DNA from: Thalassia testudinum
Taxonomy: Eukaryota; Streptophyta; Magnoliopsida; Alismatales; Hydrocharitaceae
Assembly (NCBI GenBank): GCA_037157565.1
Contig: JAZHRO010000073.1
Span: 11,476,501-11,540,500 of the forward strand
Direction: 5' to 3'
DNA length: 64,000 nt
This document shows, in pieces, positions 45,381 to 56,276 of this stretch (position 1 is the first letter of the stretch; every line of letters starts with the position of its first letter). The notes beneath the pieces were generated by a model. That model made no database searches. It was not told where the DNA came from and saw nothing but the letters and a program-made list of their open reading frames with translations. Both the position numbers and the translations under genes were made by a program.

Positions 45381-46500
45381 GGTCACAACTTACTTCAGGG
45401 GAATTTGGGCAAGCAAGTGTTTTAATTGTTGACCATTAACATTGAAGGTTTGCTCAGTCTTGGGATTAGCAAGTTCAACTGCCCCGTTGGGATAAGGTCT
45501 GACCACTTGATATGGTCCCATCTACTTAGATCTCAGTTTCCCGAGGAGGAGTTTAAGTCTTGCATCAAATAGCCAGACTTGCTAATTTGGTTCAAAGGTT
45601 TTTCTATTAATGTGTTTATCATGGACAGCTTTCACCTTCTCCTTATAAAGTCTATTGTTCTAGTAATCATCCCAATGGATTTCCTTGAGCTCGGAGATTT
45701 AGAGCTTTCTTTGAGTTTCGGCCATCTGGGAATCCATATTGCACTGCTTAACTGGCCAGTATGCCTGGTGCTCCAATTCGATTGGAAGGTGGCAAGCTTT
45801 CCCAAAGACCAATCTATAAGGTGACATGCCTACCTGGGTCTTAAAGGCGATCCTATATGCCCAAAGGGCATCATCCTATCATGTGGACCAATCCTTCCGA
45901 TTAGGTCTCACAGTCTTTTGTAGAATATTTTTAATATGCCTATTTGAGACATCAGATTGCCCATTCGTTTGTGGGTGATACTTGGTAGCAATGCGGTGAG
46001 TGACCCCATATTTCTTAAGTAGGGCACAAAATTGGGCATTAGTGAAGTGACTCCCACCATCGCTGATCATGGCTTTGGTATCCCAAATCGGGAAACGATA
46101 TTTTTCTTAACAAAGTCCATGACAGGCTTATGGTCACATTTTCAGGTAGGTACGATTTTGATCCATTTTGAGACATTGTCCACTGTGACTAGTATATACT
46201 CAAAACCATTTGATGTTAGGAAGAAACCCATAAAATCGATGCCCCAGACATCGACAATTTCGATGATGAAGATGGGCTGTAGAGGCATGATATCTTTCCT
46301 GGTTATACTCCCTAAGGTTTGGCATCTAGTGCAAGTCTTTGCAAAGTTATGTGCATCCTTGAAAAGTGATGGCTAGTAAAAATCACACTGCAAAACTTTT
46401 GTAGCCGTCTGCTTCCTAGAGATGTCGCCACCATAGGCTTGGTCATGACAGAAGGATAGAACACTTTGAACATCCTCTTTAGGAATACACCTCATAATGA
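45381..46500 (-). pseudogene. pol: Integrase remnant (element D)
   Basis: C-terminal GPY-type segment (MGPYQVVRPYPNGAVELANP) at about 45460-45530. Core [26 protein letters not shown] and [23 protein letters not shown] at 45879-46070, where the catalytic Glu position near SDVSNRHI appears changed to Asp. The first Asp region (VWGIDFMGF) is near 46230, and the zinc-binding segment near 46330-46480. Frames break around 46080 and 46370. Confidence 0.85.
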
Positions 46501-47062
46501 TTTGCACAAACTCTGAACAACATAGGATCATCCCAAAAATAATGCTCGACCTCAGCCAAGAACTTATCTTGCTACTATCTAGACCAACCGTGCGGAGTCT
46601 GCCCTACCACTAAATAGTTGATTAAGTCCGCATACCAGGGTAGAATTCTTCCATGCACGGTAAGCAGTTGTTCATCAGGGAATGTGTCGGTTAAGGGTAA
46701 TGAGGGTCCAATGTGTTCCTAGTGAAGTATGGATAAGTGGTCAGCTACAACATTGTTTGACCCGGCTTTGTCACGTATTCCAAGTCAAATTCCTGCAAGA
46801 GTAGGATCCATCTTATTACCCTGGGTTTAGCATTCTTTTTGGCTAACAAATGCCGGATAGCCAAATTTTTAGTGTAAATAATCATGTGGGATCCTAGAAG
46901 GTATGATCTGAACTTTTCTAATCCAAAAACTACAGTGAGCAGTTCTCTTTCCGTGACAGTATAATTCTATTGAGCCTCATCCAAAGTTTTCGTTGCATAG
47001 TAGATCACCACAGGTTTTTTCTCTTCTTTGTCCTAGTACTACTCCGACATCAAAATTTGATG
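46501..47062 (-). pseudogene. pol: RNase H, C-terminal part (element D), cut by LINE
   Basis: Segments matching [10 protein letters not shown] (about 46730-46760), IRHLLAKKNAKPRVIRWILL near 46800-46860, [19 protein letters not shown] near 46870-46920, and YYATKTLDEAQ-NYTVTERELLTVVFGLEKF near 46920-47000. It ends at the target duplication of the LINE; the domain start (MCDAS) continues at 49907. Confidence 0.84.
47052..47062. repeat. LINE target-site duplication, left copy
   Basis: AAAATTTGATG; the right copy AAAATCTGATG (49896-49906) differs at one base. Both derive from the RNase H DASD-F codons of D. Confidence 0.8.
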
Positions 47063-47224
47063 TGAAGGACCAAGCAATTTGAGGGCACTGCTACCATCAA
47101 GTTGGCTTCCAAGCTGACTGCTATGAAAGAAATGCTAAAGGAATATGGAGCTGCTGTTTCTATTATGGGACACTAGAGATGCAAAGAAGCCTTAAAGGAA
47201 TTTTAGAACCTTGACTTTAGAGAG

Positions 47225-48810
47225 GCGACTGGCCTGATGACAGAGTAGGACTGCATGAACAAAAGATGGTGGCAGGGGGTGGTGGCTGAGGAAGATCTGA
47301 AGTTGGAGATGGACTGGAGGGAATGCTCGAGACAACTTTGGCTTAAAGAGGGGGATGCAAACACCAAGCTTTTCCACTTGGCTTCCAGCTCTCGTAGAAG
47401 ATTCAACTTAATCTCTTCAATAATTAAAATGGCCAGAGAATTTCTTCAATTTTTGATATCAGAGCCGAGGCCATCAAGTATTTCAGAGAATCCTCAAGGC
47501 CTGTTGGGAGGGGCCAATGGAGAATGGCAGCGAGTGACTTACCTAAACTTTCTGAAGTATAGGTATCTAGCTTGATTGCAACCATTACTGAGCATGAAAC
47601 TATGGTTGCCATCAAGGACCTCAATAATGAAGGCTCTCCTGGTCTTAATGGTATTGAAGTCCTCTTTTACAAAGAGATGTGGGGTGTTGTGGGCACAGAG
47701 GTTATGGATGTGATCAAAGAGTTTGAGGTAGGTAACTTTGGCTTTGATAAAATCAACACGTCTTTCCTATTCTTGTTGCCAAAGACACAAGGTGTAGAGT
47801 CATTTCAAGATTTCAGACCCATAGCCCTCTCAAACTCCATCTACCTGGTGATTACTAAGGTCTTGGCAAATAGGCTATGGCCTGTCTTGCAGGAGATGAT
47901 CCACCCTGTTCAATCAGCTTTCCCCCTAACAAGTCTTTGCAAGAGTCTTTCATCATGGCTCAGGAGATGGTTTGTGGGTGGCAAAAGAGGAAGTGTAGAG
48001 CATTTATGTGGAAAGTTGACTTCCGCAAGGCTTATGATTCTATATGTTGGCTCTACCTTTGGGAAGTTTTTAAAAGAAGAGGTTTTCCTCCTCTTTGGAT
48101 TAAGTGGATGAAAAGGTGCATTACAACTGCCTCTTTCACCCCCTTGATAAATGGGAAGCCCTATGGTTCCTGGATTCAACCCCAGTGTGGGGTGAGGCAG
48201 GGATGTCCTTTGGCACCCTTGATCTTCAATCTTGCAGTTGACAACTTGGCATGGTATGCTTGTAAACTTGGGGAAGCAGGTATTATTAGAGGATACTCCC
48301 TCTCTAATATGAGTGCTATGGCCCCTATACTTCAATATGCGGATGATACGATTTTTTTTGTAGAAGGATCCATTGATGAAGCCCATTCTCTTGGCCATAT
48401 GGTCAACATTTTTTGGGACATCTCTGGTCTCAGGCTGAATAGAGAGAAGTCCAACATGGTCTTCTTTGGGTTAGCTTAGGCTGAGCAAGGAGATATCTCT
48501 GCTGCCCTAGGGACTCCTCGCATCTGCCTCCCTATCAGATATCTGGGCTTACCCCTAAGGTGTTCAAGAATGAAGAAAAGAGAATGGAACTGCCTCTTTA
48601 ACAAGATCTCTGTGAATCTAGCTGGTTGGAATAACGGCTTCCTCTCCAAGGGTGGCAGACTCAACTTGCTTAATTCAGTGATCGTGTCCATCCCTATCTT
48701 CTACTTTTCTATCTTCAAAGCTCCAAATCTGTGTGGAAGCGGTTGGATGTATTGAGGAAGAGGTTCCTTTGGAGAGGCCCCAAGCATGAGGGCAGATTTT
48801 TGCAGCCACC
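47225..48810 (+). pseudogene. LINE reverse transcriptase remnant
   Basis: Blocks in order: WRECSRQLWLKEGDANTKLFHLASSSRR (47315-47400), SPGLNGIEVLFYKEMW (47636-47683), LPKTQGVESFQDFRPIALSN (about 47775-47835), KVDFRKAYDSICW with the first catalytic Asp (about 48010-48050), GVRQGCPLAPLIFNLAVDNLAW (about 48190-48250), QYADDTIFFVEGS (48333-48370), and LNLLNSVIVSIPIFYFSIFK in the thumb. Frameshifts near 47570 and 47900 and stops at 48477 and after 48750 inactivate it. The enzyme class performs target-primed reverse transcription. Confidence 0.9.
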
Positions 48811-49419
48811 GAAATGGGAGTAGCTCTGCTAACCAAAGGGCAGGGGGGGATTGGGGATCAAATCTCTAAAGCAATTCAATGAAGCATTGTTGCTCAAATG
48901 GGCTATCAAATTTCTGCAAGGGGAGGTGAAACCGTGGATTGAAATGTTTAAGGACAGATATGGTCTTTCTAACAGTGCACTCAAGAGATTGCAGCCCAAC
49001 AGACCTTCACCATTTTGGAGATCTATGATCAAAGCCTTGCTGACAACTGGCACTTGCTGCAGTCGGCCCTAGGTGATGGTAGAACCTTCAATTTCTGGAA
49101 TGAAGGATGGTCTCTACTAGGTGTTCTGAAGGAGGCCTACCCAAGGCTTTTGCAGCAGCCACTGATAGAGATGGCAAGGTCAACTGCTTCTGGTCTGACA
49201 ATAAGAGCTGCTAGTTGCTGAATGAAGAGGATTCCACTAGAAGGATGACTCGGATGTGGGAAGAGAGGAGAAATCTGATCTCAGACAAGGAGAGCTTTAG
49301 ACCAACATAAGGAGTGGATGATAATTATGTATGGGATGGAATTTACACAGTGCAATGCAGATATAGGAAAATTATGGAGAGCGACAGTGGGGAGGCCTAT
49401 GATTTCATTGACAAAAAAA

Positions 49420-49660
49420 TTTAGCTCTTGAAGATCCCCCTTAAAGTACAAATTTTTCTTTGGCTCTGTGGAAGGGAGGGCTTGTTAACAAGTGATCTAT
49501 GACATAGAAGAATGGGAGTTGCTCTTCATAAATGCCATCTGTGTGGGATGCACACTGATAACCTTAGCCACATTTTCTTGTCTTGCTTGATCACTGATGC
49601 AGTTTGGAGGAGGACTTGCCAGGAGCCACTGCCATCGTACAATTCCATTTGACATGGTTT
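49420..49660 (+). pseudogene. LINE C-terminal zinc-binding domain (zf-RVT type) remnant
   Basis: LLKIPLKVQIFLWLCGREGLL near 49425-49485, then RRMGVALHKCHLCGMHTDNLSHIFLSC (Cys-x2-Cys and His-x4-Cys spacing) at about 49507-49590, followed by WRRTC. This matches the zinc-binding segment after plant L1 RTs. The frame has stops such as TGA near 49500. Confidence 0.78.
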
Positions 49661-49895
49661 TGTTGTGATGGAGAGGCCACATGTGAGCATGGCTGCAACT
49701 CTCTGTTATGTGTGGAGGGCAAGAAACGAGAGGCATTTTCAGGAGAGACCGGTTTGCTGTGAGCATATTGTAAGAGAGTGCTGGTCCCTCATATGTAGAT
49801 TGGGATCTGAATTGTAAATCCTCTAATTTATATATAATAGATTATCCTCTCGGATTGCTATCGTAAGACGATAGCTTTCCTTTTTGTTTAAAAAA

Positions 49896-50840
49896 AAAAT
49901 CTGATGCATCGCACATTATCTTAAAGTCTTGGGACTAATCTGGGGTTGTAAAATAGGTGCAGTTGAGACTGTATCCTTAAGGGTGTTGTAGGCGATGATG
50001 TAATCAGGTGTCATGTCAAAAAGTACATCGTTGGCTAGAAGGTCAATCAAAGGCTTGGAAAGTTTGGAAAAATCCTTAATGAACCTTCTATAGAAGCCAA
50101 CATGTCCTAGGAAAGATCGGATTTGCTTGACCGAGCTAGGAGGTGGAAGTTTGGAAATTAAATCAACCTTAGCTTGATCAACTTCAATGCCCCTTTGCGA
50201 GATGATGTGACCGAGGACAATCCCTTCTTGAACCATAAAATGGCTCTTTTCCCAGCTTAAAACCAAGTTGACCTCGATATATCTCTTCAGGATTTTTTCT
50301 AGGTTGCTAAAACAATGGTGGAATGAGTCTCTGAACATGGAGAAGGACCGCCAAATATTCACCTACCATCTCTGAAAAGATGGCTAACATGCAATGCCGA
50401 AAGGTAGCAGGTGCGTTGCATAACCCGAATGGCATACGACGGAATGCAAACGTGCCATATGGGCAAGTGAATGTGGACTTCTCTTGGTCCTCTGGTGCAA
50501 TAGAAACCTGGTTATATCCTGAATATCCATCCACGACACAAAAATATTTCTACCCTGCCAGTCATTCGAGAATTTGGTCAATGAATGGTAGGGGAAAGTG
50601 GTCCTTTTTAGTGGCCTCATTAATCTTCCTATAATCAATGCACACCCGCCACACGGTTGTGCTATGGATGGGGATGGATTCACCCTGGTCATTCATGATC
50701 ACGGTGAGCTTAGCCTTCTTTGGTACTACTTGAGTAGAGTTCACCAAGGGGCTGTCGGAAATCGAGTAGATAATTTCTGCATCAGGCCACTTGATTATTT
50801 CTTTTTTAACGTCCTCTCGCATATTCGGGTTCAATCACCT
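49896..50840 (-). pseudogene. pol: Reverse transcriptase and RNase H start (element D)
   Basis: RT: VCIDYRKINEATKKDHFPLPFIDQILE (50562-50660), MDGYSGYNQVSIAPEDQEKSTFTCPYGTFAFRRMPFGLCNAPATF (50400-50534), thumb [29 protein letters not shown] (about 50025-50130). About 11 bp around 50345 are missing compared with E and E3, which removes the catalytic FMDD residues and shifts the frame. The first RNase H codons (MCDAS) abut the LINE. Confidence 0.9.
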
Positions 50841-51190
50841 TTACATCTGGCAAGAAGGTCGAGCCGCATCTTCCAAATAGATCTTGTGAGTGTAATAAGT
50901 AGGGATAATTACCCTTAAGTTAGAAATTATCTGCCCAATAGCTGCCTGATGTTTAGAAAGGGTAGTAGTCAACCTAAGTTCTTGGTCCCTAGTTAGGTGT
51001 CCATTGATATTCATAGGAAAAGTCTGATCAGGTCCTAGGAAGACATACTTAGGGTTGTTGGGCAAAGGTTTAAATTCAGGTGTAGGTGGGACAATGTTTG
51101 ATGGTAAGGGAAGGACGGGAGTTGATTAACATCAATCTCCTCAAATGGAGGTTGTCGGTGGTAATGAGCTCTACAGATTTCAACCTCTAA
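50841..51190 (-). pseudogene. pol: PR-RT linker and RT start (element D)
   Basis: NNPKYVFLGPDQTFPMNINGHLTRDQELRL (about 50970-51065) and THKIYLEDAARPSCQM near 50841-50885 match the RT N-terminal region of the family. The part above 51065 is a degenerate linker. Confidence 0.78.
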
Positions 51191-51940
51191 GGACTAGGAT
51201 GGGTCAGGGTAGTCATCAACTAGTTGAATCAGATGGTCTTCTAAAGAGCTAACCGTGAGGCATTCTTCAACCAGGGTTTCCACGGGATTGTACTCCTCGA
51301 CCCAACCGCAATCAAAAGACTTAGTTGCCTTGAAGATATCCAATTGAATCTTCTTATCACTGAAGGCGATTTCCATACATCCCATGCCTCAATCAATGTT
51401 CACCATGGCCTTAGCCAAGAAGGGTTTGCCCAGGATGATCGGTGTGTTCTGTAGTTGTTTGGGGACTTCCGTGTCAAGGACTAAAAGTCAATTGGGCCGT
51501 AGAAGTCCTTAACCTGAACAATTACATCCTTGAATACCCCTTTCGAGGTTTTCACGGATCGGTTAGCCAGTTGTATAGTCATAGGTGTGGACTTTAATTC
51601 CCCAAATTAGAACTAGTGATAAAGGGTAGTCGAGATTAAGTTAATTGAAGCACCTAAGTCCGAGAGCACTCTATCAAATGTCTTGTCACCAATATTGCAA
51701 GATATCAGAGGCACTCCAGGGTAAGTTCTTTATGGCGGTAGCCTACTCAATATCACTGAACTAGCTTGTTCTGAGAGTACTACCTTCCTAGGTGCTTGGG
51801 TTCTCAGCTTATGCTTAAGTGCACAGACATCCTTCAAAAATTTAGCATAAGCTGGGATATGCTTGATTGCATCAAGGAGAGGTATATTAGTCTGTACTTG
51901 TTTAAAAATCTTGAAAAACTCCTTGTTCTCAGCCACATTT
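51191..51940 (-). pseudogene. pol: Protease remnant (element D)
   Basis: IPLLDAIKHIPAYAKFLKDVCALK at 51820-51910 precedes the active-site region near 51640-51680 (RVLSDLGASINLIS-like, with an extra residue relative to LLDLGAS). An ILGKPFLAKAMVNID-like stretch lies near 51390-51440, and MEIAFSDKKIQLDIFKATKSF at 51320-51380. The acidic segment after it leads to the linker. Stops interrupt it near 51390 and 51490. Confidence 0.8.
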
Positions 51941-53756
51941 CACTTTTTCTTTATTTTCTCCAAGGCTTCAGGGTATGGCATTTGGGTTTGAATTGGTTCA
52001 GGCTTCTAATTCTTGGGTTCCTCCCACTCATCCTTAAAATCAGGCATCTCAAGTAGTGAAGTCATAGGAGGGGTTGGCCATTTAGGGTCCTAGGTTTGAG
52101 TGTCTCTTCTCAATGTAACTGCATTGGCTAAGTCATTGGAACATTGGTTAGATCCTTCAGAAGAAGAAGAAGCATTGAACCCAGGAGGTGTCTGTGTGGC
52201 TTGTTGGATCACGTGGGCATGCCCCTGATTTGATTGGAACCCTTGAGGATTGTGGCCTCTATTCATTACATTCCTTAGGTTCGGTTGTGGCTGAGAAGGA
52301 AGGGATCCCTGTTGTTTGTTATCCAATAGCTTTCTCAACTATCCCTTCACTAATGCCATCACCCCCTGATATTTTTGATTCATATCAGCCATCATTTTAA
52401 TCAAGGTGTCCATTTGGTTCTTTGTAGGGGCCACCCTATTCTGGTTATAGGGGGTCTAGTAGGTGGACCTTGCTGATAGGAAGGAGAGTTTTGCCTAGGT
52501 TGGTTCTAGAATTGATTCGATTCTTGATTCTACCAGGCAAAGTTTGGGTGGTTGCACCATCCAGGGTTGTAGGTGTTGGAGAAAGGGTCTAGCTTAGAAA
52601 ATCCCTAGATGGCCTAGGCATCTTCAAAGGTAGAAGGTGCCGAATGGGAGGGGAAAGAGTAATAAGAGTTTAAGGGATCAAAGGACCCTTCCTAGAACAT
52701 GGTCAAGGGTTGTTCGAAATGCATTTGGTTCATAGATTTAACCATGTCCACATTGTGAGCTCCCTTCGCTAGGGAGGTCTGTAACGGGGTTCAAGTTTGG
52801 TTCAATAGCTTGTCAATCTTTTTATCCACCAACTCAACCCGATCCAACTTCTTGGCTATAATGTCCATGTCAACCGTTCCAGAATTGATTTGCACCTCAT
52901 AAATCCCACCACGGGGTTGACTGGACCGATTAAATTGGGTCATGGAGGCATTGTTAAGTGAATCCTCACTGATTGATTCAAAGAGCTCAAATGTGCTCTC
53001 CTCATCCTTATTCAAAAAGTTGCCTCCACATGAAGCATCCATAAAATTCCTAAAGTTGCTGTCCTGACCATGGTAGAAAATCTGGGCCAATTGCCACCTT
53101 GGAACCTCGTGGTGTGGGCATTTCCTCAATAATTCATTAAATCTCTCCCACACCTCATGAAATTGCTCTCCACTTTGCAGGGTAAAAGTAGTAATGGCTC
53201 TCCTAAGAGCATTAGTCTTTCCTATGGGGAAAAACTTCTTAAGAAAACCATGCCTTAATTCCACCCAACTGGAGATGTGTCTCCCTAAAGTCCTAAGCCA
53301 ATGAGATGCTTTGTCTCATAGGGAGAACAGGAACATCTTGATTAAAACAATATCTAAATTGATGTTCCTAGGTTTTACGGCTCGAGAAATCTGCTCTAAG
53401 TCCCTAGGTGTTGGAAAGGGTCTTCATTTGAGCTCTGATGGAAATGGCTTTGAATCAAGCTAAGGACATTGGGTTTTAGCTCAAAATCATCTCCCCCTTC
53501 GGGGACCCTAAGGCATGGCTCTACCCGGATGGCATACGGATCGTAAAAATCACGGAGAAGCCTTGGTTAGCCCTCAAGGGGTGGTGTTGGGTTCAGTGGG
53601 GGTTGTCGTTGAGGGTTTTGTCCTTGATTTTGCTCTTGAGGGTTATGTAGTCAGTGTATGGCCTGCATGATGGTGTGGAATCTGTTGTTGCTGAAGTTGG
53701 TGGTTGGTGGTTGCGAAGTTGCTCCTGAGGGTTTTGTAATCTGTTGTTGCTAAAGG
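51941..53756 (-). pseudogene. gag: gag remnant, N-terminus lost (element D)
   Basis: Core gag: MELRHGFLKKFFPIGKTNALRRAITTF, FHEVWERFNELLRKCPHHEVPRW and LAQIFYHGQD (53050-53264). A coiled-coil-like VDMDIIAKKLDRVELVDKKIDKLL at 52795-52870 is followed by an N/Q/P-rich middle with NPGWCNHPNFAW near 52540-52570, then a TLRRDTQT phrase (about 52090-52120) before PR. Near 53590-53750 an N/Q/P-rich N-terminal part is readable (NPQEQNQGQNPQRQPPLNP) and then breaks off into LTR sequence of F. Confidence 0.85.
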
Positions 53757-54194
53757 TGCTAGAGAGTGGGTCTTAGGTTTTCTAAGGTGGGTTTTGGTTC
53801 CTAAGTGTTTGGGAGAGGGATAGGGTGGATAAGAACATGGATAGTGCTATCCATGTTTGGGTTTTGAGGCTAAGGTACCCTAATGGAGGTTGTTTTGGGT
53901 TTAGGAAGGTCGTCCTAGGGTTTCCAAGGTTAGGGACATGGCTATCCTCTTTACTCCTCATATTTGGATACGTCTTCTTCTTCCTTTATTGCTTTATTCC
54001 ACTATCTCCTTCATCTTGGATCACTTTATTATCTGCAAATAGCAATAAAAACTATTAACTAGCAGGATATCTCATCTTATTCTAAATAGACTGATGCAAT
54101 GCATGATATGCAAGATAAAAGTGCAATATCCACAATTTAAGCTTGGTTCAGACATTATTTAGGTTGATTAGGACCCATGATTGCTGTGCAATCA
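53757..54194 (-). repeat. 3' LTR of element F, truncated to about 440 bp
   Basis: Aligns to about 62523-62946 of the 5' LTR, with a short extra segment near 53770-53790. It ends GATTGCTGTGCAATCA followed by the polypurine tract. The other 1.5 kb of the LTR is missing, replaced by gag of D. Confidence 0.88.
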
Positions 54195-56276
54195 TAACCC
54201 CTTGCCTAAACTTTGCTAGTCCCTAGCAAATGCAAGACTAAGTTATTTACAAGTTCGATCTCTAAAGGACTACTTATTCTTTTTATTAAAGAACTTGACT
54301 GAAGAATTTTCTCCTTTTGTTTCATCGAGAAATCTTGAAATCCAAATACATGAAAGTACAGCTATGTAGCTTTCGCAACGAATTCGAGTGAAAGACCTGA
54401 TACACCTGTAAAGTCTGTACTTAACCCCTAGTAAAATTCTAGCGGGATAGGTGGACTTCTTCCCTCGGGGTATTCAACATATTTTTTTTTGAGTTCCACC
54501 CCGACTTTAAGCTTAGGTAGAGAATGTCAGAGGGAAATGAATGTGTTTATTTGGTGGCTCACTCTCACTTGGTGCTACATAGAAATTAGTACTACAGAAT
54601 CTAGATTCCCAAATTATTAAGTAACTCAACTCAAAGAAAGATGAGAAAAACTATGCACTCTTTTGGTTCCTTTGTATTCATTCTTTCTCTTTTTCTTTTT
54701 TTTTTTCTCTTTTTATTTTTCTCTTCTTTTCTTCCTTTTTCTTAGAACTCACAATATCACCAGATTCACACATATGACCTTTATTTGGTGGTCACACTTG
54801 GCATTAACACTTTAATTGAGTTCCATAACCCTAACACTAAGTCAGAATTCCTCAGCTAGTATTTGGGCGATCAGAAACATAAAAAAATAGGTTAAGGCCT
54901 TATTTGGTGGATCTCAAACTTATTTGGTGGTATTGCCTCAATGCAACTGAAATATACACTAAATATTCGCACACTCTTTTTCTTTGCTTTTTCTTCTTTT
55001 TCTATTTTTTTTTCTTTTTCAATTCTTCTCTTTTTCTTTCATTCTTTTTTCTTCTTCCCTTTTTTTCTATGTATAATTTTTTTTTTCAACATAACACAAG
55101 CTAGCATACATTCACGAACTTTATTGAGGAGGCATTATTAGGGATTGGTGATACTGAAGAGACATTGGCTGGCTTATTTGGTGGAAGTGCCTACTCACAG
55201 CACAGGGAGAGATGGATAGGATGGTGTATTTCTGACCTTGACATCAATACCCTCCTTCAGCCGAGGATTCCGTAAAGAATGGTCGTAACCATTCACCTTA
55301 GCCCTAGTTTTATGAAAACTCACCCTCTGCATATTTGCCTTATTTGGTGGCTCTCAAAATTTCATGCAAAAATGTATACGTAGGATCTGAGAACAAAAAC
55401 TATGGCTAATCTCTGAGTATCATTATCTAATTTTCTAGAATTCTAGATTCCTTGCACTAATCTCAGAGCACTAGTATACTCTACTCTCATCTTACACTAT
55501 TTGTTGGATTTTTGGAAGAAAATCTGCTTGACTCCCAAAACACTATACAGGGGTTCAGGAAAAGAAACACTGCTTCTTCTTGACAAATTGAAGACGTTCA
55601 TCAGTCTTTACCGTGAATCCATTGCAAAATTTACATGTGAGTGAAAATTGTACTAGGTTCCAGATTACAGGAAACAACTAGAGGATAAAATCCCTAATAC
55701 ATTCTTTCGATAAAAATCTTATTCATGAATGCAATATATATAAATGCTATTTTTTACCTTTCAAAGTTGCACTTCGAAAATTTCCTTAATTTGAGTTATA
55801 TTCAGCTTAACCCTAAATTTAGAACAAAAAGGTGAATGGATAAATCAAAAGTGGCTGTTGCGAACGATTTTTAGCTCCAATGCTAACATTGGAGGTGGAG
55901 TCGGTTATTCTTAATTTAAGGATCCTAAAGTACAATTAGCATGATGTACGAAAGGTCTTTCCTAGGTGTTGGCAGAAAAATTTTCAGTTTACAATTACTA
56001 CCCCCCCCATGCCTACTTTCTTGCATGTCCTCATGCATGAATATAATGAAAAATTACTTAAGATAGGGGTAAATGGGTAGAAATCACCTGGAATAGCTCC
56101 TGAATTTTGACATTCCAGTTATTCCAACACCTAAAATTGCATATCTAGGAAAATATGCTAAATAAAATATGCTATATATAAGTGCTGCGATTAACTCCTC
56201 CAGCTGGGCGTACACTAAAAAAGGATCTATCAATACAGTATTGAGAATAATGAGTAAAATGATAAGAATTTTAGTC
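54195..56276 (-). other. 3' untranslated region of element F
   Basis: Terminal polypurine tract next to 54194 (minus strand GGCAAGGGGTTA), six TTATTTGGTGG motifs (54547-55350), long pyrimidine-rich runs (about 54680-54740 and 54975-55090), the conserved block (about 55830-55916), and an internal tract AGGCATGGGGGGGGTA on the minus strand (55999-56014). Small frames here are low-complexity. Confidence 0.75.
54547..55350. repeat. Dispersed 11-mer TTATTTGGTGG, six copies
   Basis: Exact copies start at 54547, 54781, 54900, 54920, 55175 and 55340. The unit is not tandem; spacing varies from 20 to about 255 bp. Confidence 0.85.

Larger units (their letters stand above)
47063..49895 (+). mobile_element. 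L1-type LINE, 5'-truncated, inserted in element D
   Basis: Plus-strand insertion of about 2.83 kb ending in an oligo(A) run, flanked by an 11-bp target duplication. Only the region from the endonuclease-RT linker to the 3' end is present; the endonuclease and ORF1 are missing, as is usual for incomplete reverse transcription. The 3' end CTTTCCTTTTTGTTTAAAAA is typical of plant L1 tails. Opposite orientation to its host D. Confidence 0.92.
42348..53756 (-). mobile_element. Element D: Athila-like retrotransposon, 5' end deleted, carrying a LINE
   Basis: From left: 3' LTR, polypurine tract, long 3' UTR with a 407-bp tandem duplication, IN, RNase H, LINE insertion, RT, PR and gag. Gag is cut off near its N-terminus at 53756, where it joins an LTR piece of F; leader, PBS and 5' LTR are missing. 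Stops and deletions throughout, including loss of the RT catalytic Asp pair. Confidence 0.88.

Noticed and set aside
54680..55100. Phe/Ser-rich hydrophobic frames that look like membrane proteins
   Set aside because: They arise from poly-pyrimidine runs in the F 3' UTR; no coding signature.
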